Positions 1-9,167 of a stretch of 41,194 nt of DNA are shown here, one piece after another. The first letter of the stretch is position 1. Each line of letters opens with the position of its first letter. The translations under genes were made by a program, and so were the position numbers. Where the stretch lies: NCBI GenBank assembly GCA_049999725.1, contig JBNGIS010019509.1, positions 33,013-74,206 of the forward strand, given 5' to 3'. The notes beneath the pieces were generated by a model. It worked only from the letters and a program-made list of their open reading frames with translations, was not told the DNA's origin and searched no databases. Source of the DNA: Haplomitrium mnioides (lineage: Eukaryota > Marchantiophyta > Haplomitriopsida > Calobryales).

Positions 1-371
1 GAGTATGGACAAGAGCTGCACAATCAATATTCACCTACAGTACTTGTGAGCACATGCAAGATGCATGTGCTTGATCTATCTTGTGAAAGGGACAAGAATC
101 ATAAATGTCCCTGAGGAGTCTTTTGTTGTTGACACATGTCACCACCAGGTACCTCCACATGGCACTATCCCCAAATTCCTCTCTAAACTAGTTAGGAGCT
201 AAACTAGTGAAGAAAGTAAATTTATATACAAATGAACATGCTCACCAAAATGTGAGCTGCCAATTTTCAACATTATATTGATATGTTGGCCCTCAAAAAC
301 TTGCTCAAATTTTCAAAAGTTCTTAGTGTGCTAGGAGTCAAAATTGTTGTGCCTTTCAAATTAATTTATAA
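1..371. other. Decayed sequence at the left edge, no gene recognised
   Basis: This stretch lies downstream (minus strand) of the gypsy B RNase H remnant, where the integrase would be expected. I could not recognise integrase motifs on either strand, and stops are frequent in every frame. It is probably a rearranged part of gypsy B or an unrelated decayed insertion. Confidence 0.4.
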
Positions 372-379
372 GTGGGAGA

Positions 380-755
380 GAACTATGTTGTAGATTAGCT
401 TGCCATCAACTTGTCATATTTTCCAAATGGATTTATTATAACAATGGTTTGTGATCTGTGCACATAAGCACTAGTCTTTCCAAAAAAATAGTGCCTCCAC
501 ACTTTGGTAGTATAAACCATTGCTAATTGCTCTTGATACCTTGCAGAATAATTTCTCTTGCATTGAATTGACGTGATATGAAGGCAATTGGATGAAGTCC
601 ATCCTCAAACTCTTGCTCCAAATGAGCTCCAATAGCAAACTAGAAGCATCAAAATCAACTATAGAGGGTGGTTTTGGATCATATGGTTGTAGAATAGGAT
701 GAGAAGAGACAACATCCTTGAGTTGTTGAAATGTTGCTTGCTCTTTGGCGGTCTA
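380..755 (-). pseudogene. Gypsy B RNase H remnant
   Basis: The minus strand encodes a stretch resembling the RT-RNase H connection followed by the RNase H start, with the VDFDAS motif carrying the first catalytic Asp near 660. Phrases such as LEQEFEDGLHPIAF and TDHKP are typical of gypsy RNase H. The homologous piece of gypsy A (15803-15991) keeps a longer open frame with the same words. The frame shifts after the ISRQFNA region and stops are scattered, so it cannot be functional. The domain normally degrades the RNA strand during reverse transcription. Confidence 0.75.
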
Positions 756-999
756 TTGAAACTTGATCTCTTTGCTTAATAGATCTGCAAGTGGTGGAGC
801 AATATGCACATAATAGTGGATGAATCATTAGTAGAAGCTTGCCGATCCATTGAAAGCTCTAATGTTTATTGCCTCTGTTGGTGTTGGCCACTCTCTAATA
901 CCCTTAATTTTCTACTCTTCCATTTTTATACCATGTGTAGACTCCTTGTACCCTAGATAAGTAACTTCTTGCTTCCAAAACTTGCACTTGGATCTCTTG

Positions 1000-1860
1000 C
1001 AATAAAACTTCTATTTATACAACCTTTTCAATACTTCTTTGAGATGATTGCCATGCTAAGCTTTAGTTTTGCTAAAAATAAGAATGTTATCCAAGAATAC
1101 AAAAACTGACTTATCCAATAACCCATCAAAAACTTGATGCATTTAATCCATGAATATGGCCGAAGCATTAGTAAGACCAAATGTAGGTACTTCTCACTCA
1201 AAATGCCCATACCTTATGCGAAAGTTGTCTTTAGCACATCACTTAGCTTGATAAGAACTTTCCAATAGCCACTTCGTAGATCCAACTTAGAAAAGAATAG
1301 CGCACCACTCAATGGATCCAACAAATCATCAATTCATGGTAAAGAATAAGCATTCTTTATTGTTTGATTGTTCAAACCTCGATAATGAGTACAAAGACAA
1401 AATCTACCATCTTTATTTGTTACAAAGAATACCGGTGTTCTCCAAAGCAAAGTATTATGTTGAATGAAGTCCTTCTCAAGAAGATCCGTCAAGGTCTTAC
1501 AAAGCTCTTCCAACTCTTCAGGCAATAACTGGTGTATATCCCAATTATACATAGTACATCTTGATATCAACTCGATCGGAAAAGGCATTCCACGTTTATA
1601 TCGCAACCCTTTTGGAAAATGATTCGAAAACATATCTCAAAACTCCAAAATATCATCAATCATTGAGGTCGATGCAAATTTACCTCTCTCCTTTTTCAAT
1701 TCCACAATAGGCTTCATCCATACAACAAAAATATGCAACTCTTTCTCCATCAAAACATTATGCCGAACCAATTTTGGCCTTATCACCAATATTGTCCAAC
1801 GTCTCAAGAGAAATTTCTTTCCTTGTAAAGTCACTTGAATTTGTGGTTTTGCTCAATCAA
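1000..1860 (-). pseudogene. Gypsy B reverse transcriptase remnant
   Basis: At 1334-1633 the minus strand encodes the start of a gypsy RT: an LPEELEELCKTLTDLLEKDFIQ stretch followed by TPVFFVTNKDGRFCLCTHYR, which corresponds to the family's usual KKDGSWRMCVDYR. The segment at 1028-1210 corresponds to the region just after the YxDD motif. The catalytic aspartates are not readable in one frame, and several frames are needed to follow the domain. The 1637-1834 stretch lies between protease and RT and holds a linker of no clear function. This is a dead copy. Confidence 0.75.
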
Positions 1861-1879
1861 CTTGAGGAGAACGATCTTC

Positions 1880-2210
1880 AAGTCAAGTTAAGCCCAAAAT
1901 AATATCATATTGTACGGATGCAATAACAAAATCCATAGATTTCTCATACTCTTTGCCAATCCCTAGAAGAGATGGCTTGTATGAGTGGAATACCTCATGT
2001 TTTTGGCCATCAATCATAGTCACAAAACTTCTCTTGATGGGCAAAGTTTTAGCTTTGATTTTCTTTGCAAAACATATTGACATCAAATTTTCAGAACTTC
2101 CACAATCTACCAACATTCTATTAGAATGCTCATCAACCACACCGTTGAGATGAAACAAGGTGCTTTTAGTTCTTGTCGAGTTTTTCATTCCATTGGAACT
2201 AGTCAAGCTC
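1880..2210 (-). pseudogene. Gypsy B retropepsin-like aspartic protease remnant
   Basis: The open minus-strand stretch at 1883-2206 contains MLVDCGSSENLMS, which sits where gypsy proteases carry the D-S/T-G active site, here DCGS. It is followed by a downstream IILGLT, matching the conserved ILG that closes the fold. Such proteases cut the Gag-Pol polyprotein. The Ser to Cys change at the active site and the stops on both sides suggest it is inactive. It lies between gag (2270-3125) and RT, as expected. Confidence 0.75.
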
Positions 2211-2269
2211 TCAGTAAATCACTCGACTATCTTTACTGAAGTCGGTCATTTCCCCGATTATCTTTTTCA

Positions 2270-3125
2270 ACACTTGTTGCTTGAACAAGAGCATGTGGTG
2301 GATCTTGGCGACGTGGGAAATTTCCAATCATAAGACCAAGTTGTTAATAAAAACATCCTCCTCTTTGGTGCAGACACTCACGCTCTGCATCAGTAAGTGC
2401 AACTCTCTACGTCAGATCAATCTCCATAAGTATAGCCTCATTTGTTGGCACACAAACATTTGATAATGCTTGTTATGGACTTTGCCTAGTTTCGATGGTC
2501 GACAATAGTGACTTGTATCGCTCCGTTATAAGCATTGCTTCTTCTAGTTGAGAGGGGTCTCTCACTGTCACTTCCATTCTAGTTCGAGGCTTCAATCCTC
2601 AAACAAAATGATCTAAAACTTCTTCCTCGCTCATATTAGGAATTTGCATAATGATATTCTGAAGTTGTGTGACATAGCTCCTTACCGTACCAAAGTGATT
2701 CAATTCTTCTAAGCAATCTCTTGCCATCTTTGGAGCATTGAAAAACTTTAGTCTTAAATTCATCTCTTATTTGAACTCTTGCCAAGAAGCAATTGGAGCG
2801 AAAAAGACCCACTTTGAGTTTGCTCAATTTGATACCTACACCAAGTTTTTGCCACTCCCTCCAATTGACTTGCAACAAATAGAATTCATTGACCATACTC
2901 TCTTATGTTGGTAGCCTCAAAATATTGTTTGCAATTGAACAAGAAACTCTCATATACGCCACGAATTGTCTTCCCATCATATGCTTTTGGCTTGGAAAAC
3001 CGCACATGACTTTCTTTTTCTTGAAAAGGTTTCCTCCTTCCCATTTTCATTTGAACTTCTAGAAAGTGAGAAAGATGTTCAATTTGTTGTTGCATTGCTT
3101 GCATACTCGCTTCTTGATTCTCCAT
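2270..3125 (-). pseudogene. Gypsy B gag remnant
   Basis: The start is taken as the minus-strand ATG at 3125 (MENQEASMQAMQQQIEHLS), only about 32 nt after the LTR end and just past the PBS. That is a very short leader. The N-terminus is a glutamine-rich helix, followed by KPKAYDGK and the KQYFEATNI region typical of gypsy gag. Near 2310-2350 a degraded CCHC zinc knuckle is visible (C-F-Y-stop-...-G-L-M-I-G-N-F), with the second Cys, the His and the last Cys all lost. Frameshifts split the frame near 2890 and 2640. Confidence 0.75.
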
Positions 3126-3144
3126 TCCACCAAAAAGAATTATT

Positions 3145-3156
3145 GCTTTGACACCA
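3145..3156 (-). other. Primer-binding site of gypsy B (initiator tRNA-Met type)
   Basis: The minus strand reads TGGTGTCAAAGC immediately inside the LTR end at 3158. It differs at two positions from the plant tRNA-iMet PBS TGGTATCAGAGC, which is intact in gypsy D at 29534. Confidence 0.75.
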
Positions 3157-3165
3157 ATGTAATAG

Positions 3166-3432
3166 AACTCAAAGACTGACTTCCAAATAAGTAGCAAATT
3201 CAAGATAACTCTAATAGAGTTACACAATTCAAGGCCAATAAGCACACTAAAGCCAAGAGTGCTAGCTAAAGCTAAGCAAACGAAGAGCCAAACTATAAAA
3301 AAAACTCAAAGACCAACTTCCAAATAAGTAACACTTCAAGATAACTCTAAAAGAGTAACACAACTCAAGGCCAATAAGCAAACCAAAGTCGAGAGTGCTA
3401 GTAAAGACTAAGCAACCAAAGACCTAAACCGA
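3166..3432. repeat. 137-bp tandem duplication inside the A/B LTR
   Basis: The sequence starting AACTCAAAGACTGACTTCC at 3166 recurs from 3303 with a period of 137 bp and scattered differences. It lies in the transcribed (R/U5) part of the LTR, downstream of the TATA box in minus orientation. Confidence 0.8.
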
Positions 3433-3476
3433 ATTGATAAAAACTTCAGAATGAGGAGTGGGGCTAAGAAGCCCTT

Positions 3477-3487
3477 CTATTTATACA
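3477..3487 (-). promoter_or_regulatory. TATA box of the A/B LTR
   Basis: The minus strand reads TGTATAAATAG about 175 bp from the LTR start, a good plant TATA box. Transcription would run toward gypsy B. A second TATA-like stretch (CTATTTATAAG, minus) lies near 3628-3638. Confidence 0.6.
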
Positions 3488-3675
3488 AGAGAAAGGGGTG
3501 TCATCCCTCTTTCTTCACTTACAAAACACTTCTAATTCCAACCCTAAAAGTGACTTCGAAGGCAAGTAATCTAATCTCCACCCTATAAGTGACTCGTTAT
3601 TACTTCCTTCACTCCTCTCTATTTTCTTATAAATAGCAAAACCCTATGCTTGTATTATTACATAATCCGTGCCTT

Positions 3676-3862
3676 CTAATCAATAACAATCTTGTTATTA
3701 CCACAACTTTCAGATATTTGAATAACCTCTTGAGCATTATCAAGAGTTGAAGAAGGCACCCAAAAAGCATCATGAAGTGGATAGCCTTTCCACAAAACCT
3801 TGTATTGAACTTGTGGATATTGCCCTCACTTGATAACTCTTTTCACCAAAATGCGATCCACT
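3676..3862 (-). pseudogene. Gypsy A chromodomain
   Basis: The minus strand encodes VDRILVKRVIK, a stop, then VQYKVLWKGYPLHDAFWVPS and STLDNAQEVI, ending at a TAG at 3676-3678. The YKVLWKGYP core and the aromatic W(x)P positions are those of the C-terminal chromodomain of plant chromoviruses, which guides integration to particular chromatin. One in-frame TGA is present. The upstream integrase tail is 7.8 kb away at 11631-11999 because copia-1 inserted exactly at the boundary. Confidence 0.85.
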
Positions 3863-4127
3863 TGTTGGAAAACAAGCCCATTAGCTCATGCATAGGATGT
3901 GAGGAATGTGGCAACAATCATATGAACAAAACTCCAATCTTCTTCTCCTTCTCTTCTCTCACTTCATGCTCATCTCTCTCATGTAATAATCATCATACAA
4001 AGTACAAAGAAGCTAGGATATACTAATCCCATAGGATTAACACTAACCCTAATCCTAATCCTACAATCTAATCATAGGTTAATGACTAATGATCTATTAG
4101 CCTAATCATCTTACTACATGCACTACA
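3863..4127 (-). repeat. Copia-1 3' LTR
   Basis: Bounded on the right by the PPT at 4131-4145 and on the left by the target duplication CCACT, it is about 265 bp with TG...CA ends. It includes a pyrimidine-rich run near 3935-3985 on the plus strand and a block of TAATCC-like repeats around 4035-4065. The last 114 bp match the 5' LTR fragment at 11509-11622. Confidence 0.8.
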
Positions 4128-4130
4128 ATA

Positions 4131-4145
4131 CTCCCTCTTGGCTAT
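4131..4145 (-). other. Copia-1 polypurine tract
   Basis: The minus strand reads GCCAAGAGGGAG just before the 3' LTR start. The same phrase (ACCAAGAGTGAG) precedes the copia-2 3' LTR at 21559-21571, which supports its role as plus-strand primer site and shows the two elements are related. Confidence 0.7.
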
Positions 4146-4525
4146 AACATGGGGAATGGTGTTGCCACACGTAAGATGAATATAAGACCTATGATAGAAA
4201 TATCACCAACACTCCAAATAAATTCATATCTAATATAAAGATGTTGCCTCATTAAAACCCATTCATACGCAAACGAGGGAAAGAGTACAACCACCATTTA
4301 TAGATGGATATAGAAGTCAGATAGTGACCAAAAGAAATAATAATGATAAGAAAATCGGCTATAGGCCAAAATTATGAATTTGAGAATAATAATGATATGA
4401 TATTGAGAAAAATAATAATATGAGCAGAAAATAGAATATAAAGAGAGGTCCGAGATAATAATAATAATGTCGACAATATAATAAAAGAACAATCGATGAA
4501 GTCATGATAATAAAGTTGGTAATCT
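4146..4525 (-). other. Copia-1 AT-rich 3' non-coding region
   Basis: About 380 bp between the RNase H end and the PPT. It is rich in AATAATAAT-type runs (4330-4500), and I see no conserved coding content. Confidence 0.6.
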
Positions 4526-6121
4526 CTATAAACCAAGTAGATGACAAAAATGTTGATGCAGTGCCAGAGGTAAAGCCTTAGTAAATATGTCGGCAATATT
4601 CTCCTTACTAGAGATAACCTGCACAGAAATAGTGTCATCATTCTGCTCATAAGTGAAGAAAAACTTTGGAGAGATGTGTTTTATGCGGTCTCCTTTAATA
4701 AATCCATGTGAAACATGTTGTACACATACCAAGTTATCTTCAAAAATAACAGTAGGGTCAGATATACAAGGCAAACCACAATGTAAGTAAACATGATCAA
4801 GCATCCTTCGTAGGTATATGCACTCTCTACTAGCTTCATACTGAGCAATGATCTCTGCATGGTTTGAGGATGTACAAGTCAAAGTTTGCTTTGTACTTTT
4901 CCATGATATAGCTATAGAGCCATATAGGAAAACATAACCGGTTTGGGATTTAGCATCATCAAGATTCGACAGATATCCTGCATCTGCATAACCGGTAAGT
5001 ATTTGATTAGTATTATTTGGAAAAAATAGTCCTGTATCAATTGTGCCTTGTAAATATTTGGAAATACGTTTAATACCATTCCAATGTCTTATAGTAGCTT
5101 GTGAACTATGTCTTGCAAGAAAGTTCATGGCAAATGAAATGTCATGACGTGTTTGATTAGCAAGATACATAAGAGCTCCTATAGCTGAGAGATATAGTAT
5201 CTCAGATCCAAGGATAAGCTCTATGTCTTTCTGTTTTTGGAAAATATCTTTGTCTCTGTCCAGTGATCTTATCTCCATAGGTGATGTAACTGGATGAGAT
5301 TTATCCATATTGAATTGTTTAAGGATTTTCTTAGTATAAGTACTCTGATGCATCAATATACCATCATCGAGATACTCAAATTGTAATCCCAAACAATAGT
5401 TGGTCTTACCGTTATCCTTCATATCAAAAGTCTTCTTAAGCATAGAAATGGTATGCTCAAGTAAGGATTGGTGACCAAAAAGGTTTATGTCATCAATATG
5501 TAATGCGACAATTATAAATTCTTTTTTGACATTCTTGATGAATAAACTTGGTGCAATGTCATCAAAGTGAAAACCCATGGCAATCATCTCCTCATGAAAT
5601 CTATAATACTATATTCAACCACTTTGTTTTAGTCCATAAATAAATCGAAAGATCTAGACTACATATCCACCCTTGGCCAGAGGCATGGATTGATGCATAG
5701 GGGGGACAATAGGTCATTTCTCCCTAGAGTGCATCTCATGGACTGTAGGTTCTAACCCAGTACTTCCATCACTTGGTGCAATCATGGTCGATGGTAAAGA
5801 GGTAGATGGACCGCTAAATGGTTTACTCTTAGTGACATTCTCCCCTTGAATATGATAGATACTCCTGGCTATAAGCTCTGAGGGAGCTTTCATGTAAATT
5901 TGGGTATCCAAAAGCCCGTATAGGTATGATGTCACCACATCCATCTGATGTGTAATGAGCTCATATCCTATGGAAAAGCCTACTAGGAAACAGTATGTGA
6001 TAGCATCCATAACTGGGGCGTATGTGAGATCGTAGTCTCTCCGAAGTATTTGTGTATAGCCTTTGGCTACAAGGCGTGCCTTATATCGAACAATTTTGCC
6101 TTTTTCATTTTGCTTTTTCAA
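4526..6121 (-). pseudogene. Copia-1 reverse transcriptase-RNase H
   Basis: The RT start at 5714-6121 has KARLVAKGYTQ, YDLTYAPVMDAI and HQMDVVTSYLYG, the copia fingers/palm motifs with the first catalytic Asp in QMDV. The second half at 4526-5587 has LHIDDI in place of the usual YVDD, then DMKDNG, YTKKILKQF, SAIGALMYLA and the RNase H motif YADAGYLS, ending with NIADIFTKALP. Both halves are in one frame, joined through a region with stops (5590-5713) holding IYGLKQSG. The loop between YHIQGE and IYGLKQSG is about 60 codons, clearly longer than usual for copia RT. The stops make it non-functional, though the 353-codon C-terminal frame is intact. Confidence 0.9.
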
Positions 6122-6686
6122 AAAAGATCCACATATATCTGACTAAATTAGCATAAGAGAGAATAGGGACTACAGGTCCAAATACTTTCCTCTGTATCAT
6201 GGAATCAAGTTCTGAATCCATTGCCTTTTTCCACTCTATCCTGTCAGAACTGTCCAAAGCTTCCTTGACAGATCTCGGATTAGGTGGTGTATCGGATATA
6301 GTAAGTGAAACCTGGAATGCGAATTGGTCATCGACATCTACATTCTCTCTTTTCCATATAACCCCTGTATCCATATAGTGGATTGAGATCTCTTTATTAT
6401 CAGGGTATTGCAATAAGGAAATAGTCGGTTGAGATAGTAAAAGTGTAGATGAAGATGCTTTCACAACATCAGCTGAGAATGTAATTCTCTTAGTCACAAC
6501 TTTTTGCCTAGGTTGAGAGTCTTTTAAGCCAAGAGGGCGTCCTCTCTTTTGCCTTGGTACTTGGTCAACTGCTGGTTTTGAAGTATCATGAATTCTTGCA
6601 GGAACATTCACCGCAGGAATATGTGACCAAGATACCTTTGCAATTTCATTAGACGAATCTGGCAATTGTTCGACTATATTAGCCAA
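6105..6686 (-). pseudogene. Copia-1 integrase-RT linker
   Basis: This open stretch sits between the integrase C-terminus and RT. It contains KRGRPLG, an AT-hook-like basic core also present in copia-2 (KRGRPHG near 18020), and IEWKKAMDSELDSM, which matches the conserved W..A...E.. segment that precedes copia RT. It is shifted in frame relative to both neighbours. The basic motif is a feature of this copia family, and a DNA-binding role is only inferred. Confidence 0.75.
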
Positions 6687-7600
6687 GTGAAGAAGTCTCT
6701 TGACCTCATCCTCACCTTGACTTGTTTTTTTTGTTTTTTTTTATCTATCCATGTAGTGGATATATTCTCCCATAAGAGTTTCTTCGGTAAAGAAGAATTT
6801 TTATCCTCAAATAGAGATGGAAATGCATCCTCATAGAAATGGCAATTAGCTAATCTGGCTTGAAACACATCAACTGTGGATGGTTCTAGAGAGCGTATAA
6901 TAGACGGTGAGTCATATCCCACATAAATGCCTTTTTTCCTCTGAGGTCCCATCTTAGTCTTTTTCGATCCCAAAATAGGAACTAAGACTTGACAACCAAA
7001 AACTCGCAAATGGGATAAATCTGGCATCTGACCATAAGCCAATTGGTGAGGTGATAGTGAATTAAAAGCTGATGGTCGATATTTTAATAATGATGCAGCA
7101 CGTATTACTGCATGGCCCCATGTAGAAACCGGTAAATTGGTCTACATTAACATAGGCTTAGCAATCATTTGAATGATGCGTATAACTCTTTCCACTATTC
7201 CATTTTGAAAATGGATATGTGCCACAGAGTATTGGGTATCAATACCCATTGTCATGAAAAAGTCATCAAAAGTTTTTGATGTAAACTCCCCCGCATTGTC
7301 AACTCGTAGGACTTTTATTGGACTTTCTGGAAATTGAACTTTCAATTTCAGAATGTGTGTCAATATCCTCGGGAAGACAAGATTTCGGGTAGATAGAAGT
7401 GATACTTGTGACCACTTTGTAGAAGCGAAGATGATCACCAGAAAGTACCTAAAGGGTCCACTAGGTAGATCAATAGGACCACAAACATCTGCGTGTATTC
7501 TCTCAAGAAACTTTGGAATTTCTAGAATTGTTTTGGAATCGTTGGACGTAAGGCCAGCTTTCCTTGAGAACAATGAATACATGGTCTATCAATCATAGAT
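6674..7600 (-). pseudogene. Copia-1 integrase
   Basis: The catalytic core at 7142-7582 shows the three acidic residues of the DDE integrase: HADVCGP, VDNAGEF and NGIVERVIR. The C-terminal part at 6674-7042 has LRVFGCQVLVPI, KKGIYVGYDSPSIIR and the usual downstream copia features. Between them, near 7043-7141, SLLKYRPSAFNSLSPHQ is readable with the frame kept. The segment is out of frame with the protease block above it. Integrase would insert the cDNA; here upstream frameshifts prevent expression. Confidence 0.88.
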
Positions 7601-7670
7601 GGCTTAATGCTTTGACGAATGGATCGGGTCACTTTCAGAATGTTAAGAAACATAGTATTACCTATGTGTC

Positions 7671-8132
7671 CTAAGCGATTATGCCATAAAGTAGTATGAT
7701 CATTTTTTTTTCATGAGTATGATAGTTTTTTATTTGTGTAATGTAAAAACCAAGAGGGTATGCAAAAAGGGTTTCTTTTATTTCAGATCCTTCAGGAGTG
7801 TGCTTCAATAAATGCAACACTTCCTGATTTTTACAAGTGTTGGTATGTATGTGATGTCCATTATCTTGTATATCACAAAAACTTATTAAGTTTCTAGTGG
7901 CACTTGGTGCGTAAATGGCTGATCTGATATGTATTACAGTCCCTTGTGGCAATCTGATAATTGCTGGTCCTTGTCCTTCCTCAATCTGATTGCTCCCCAT
8001 AATAGTAGTCACCTTTCGGTGAGAGGGCGTCAGCTTGGTAAAATAGGACCTGCATTTTAAAATAGTATGAGTACTGCCACTATCTATAATACAGGTATAG
8101 ATGTCATCAAGAGGAAGTGTAGAATTTGTACA
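7671..8132 (-). pseudogene. Copia-1 protease and pre-integrase region
   Basis: Near 8075-8095 the minus strand encodes IDSGSTHTIL, a perfect retropepsin active site (DSGS/T) of the copia type. It lies between the gag stop at 8133 and the open stretch 7671-8012. The latter carries SAIYAPSATRNLISF, the conserved close of the copia protease region, followed by pre-integrase sequence. It is in the same frame as gag, so gag and protease were one polyprotein in this family. Confidence 0.85.
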
Positions 8133-9167
8133 CTAAATCATGTTCATCTCTCGTATATTTATGTCCTCTTCCTTATCGATATAATCGCTAAGGGTATCGA
8201 TCTGATCCATAAAGACCCCATGATTTTGTGTTGCAGCTTTCTGACTTTTATCTTTAGCATAGAGTGCGACCAAATGTGTTGGGATTCTGCAAGCTTTAGT
8301 TATATGCCCAATGGTCCCACATCTGCTGCAAAAAATCGTTCCTCTTGAATTGCTTGAGGATGGTTGGTTTCTATTATTATATATATTCTTGCCTCCTCTT
8401 CTTCCTCTTGGATAGAAACGTGCAGAGATACCCTTGCCCCTTCCTTTCCTCCTGAATTGTTGATTCCTGCCATTAATAGGAGCTTTACCCCTTTGAGAAT
8501 TTTGTCTGAAAGAACCATGCTTGGCCCTTGTTGTAGACATACCTATGTTGTTTGTAGGCTTGGAATAATGAACTTCAGGTTTAGGATTTTGAGGTAGGGT
8601 ACCAGGAAGTTTGACTTTAGAATTTTTCATTAGCAAATCCTGATGTTTCTCTGCTAATAGTAAATAGGCTATTAGTTCAAAATAAGTAGAGAAATGCATG
8701 TTTCTGTATTGTGCGGATAGAATCATGTTGGTTGAATGGAAAGTGGATAATGTTTTCTCAATTTTTTCTTCTTGAGAAACTCGATGTCCACATAATATCA
8801 GTTGTGATGTTATTCTGAACAATTCACTATTTTATTTGGAAATAATAGGAAAGTCTTGAACTCTTAGATTGACCTAATCATGCCTTGCATTAGGCAGATG
8901 TATTGCTTTGGTGTGGTCAAATCTGTCTTTCAAGCTATCCTAGAGAATTGTGGGGTTACTTTCATTCAGGTACTGAATTTTGAGAGATTCAGAGAGATGG
9001 TGCCTCAAGAATACCAATGCTTGGGCTTTCTGTTGTTCTATTATGCCATCATTTGTCAGGATTGTGGTCTGCAATCCTTTAGAGACCAGATGAGCTGCTG
9101 CATCCAGTGACCAGGAGAGATAATTGTCTCCTTCAATGGTCAACTATTTGAAGCTTAATTTTTCCAT
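8133..9167 (-). pseudogene. Copia-1 gag
   Basis: One minus-strand frame runs from the ATG at 9167 to 8133 (about 345 codons) with four in-frame stops, several of which replace what look like Trp or Tyr codons. The N-terminal half has EGDNYLSW and the LK-RFDH-KAIHLPNAR helix of the copia capsid. The middle has EKTLSTFHSTNMILSAQYR. The C-terminus is Arg/Gly-rich, followed by a complete zinc knuckle, CSRCGTIGHITKAC (CX2CX4HX4C), at about 8280-8330. This nucleocapsid module packages the RNA. The start is chosen because MEKLSFK leads directly into the conserved capsid sequence. Confidence 0.88.

Larger units (their letters stand above)
1..3157 (-). mobile_element. Gypsy B: Ty3/gypsy LTR retrotransposon internal region, truncated by the window edge
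   Basis: On the minus strand the order is PBS, gag, protease, RT and RNase H, the canonical Ty3/gypsy order. Each domain is visible but broken by stops and frameshifts. The RT/RNase H DNA is closely similar to the gypsy A piece at 14714-16541; for instance the stretches near 1021-1180 and 16380-16540 align almost throughout. B and A are therefore copies of one family. The 5' LTR of B is at 3158-3662. Integrase, chromodomain and the 3' LTR are not seen and would lie left of the window. Confidence 0.85.
3158..3662 (-). repeat. LTR shared by gypsy A (3' LTR) and gypsy B (5' LTR)
   Basis: The 505-bp unit runs from TGTAATA to TATTACA, a perfect 7-bp terminal inverted repeat with the TG...CA ends of an LTR. 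On its lower-coordinate side lies the PBS and gag of gypsy B. On its higher-coordinate side lies the chromodomain stop codon of gypsy A (3676-3678). One LTR thus serves two internal regions of the same family and orientation. It contains a TATA box (3477-3487) and a 137-bp tandem duplication in its R/U5 half. Confidence 0.8.

Noticed and set aside
4030-4070. Telomere-like CCCTAA/TAATCC repeats, possible interstitial telomere
   Set aside because: The units are imperfect and few, and the same block is in both copia-1 LTRs (also 11535-11560), so it is LTR sequence.
7353-7598. 81-codon plus-strand frame opposite copia-1 integrase
   Set aside because: Shadow of the conserved minus-strand integrase frame.
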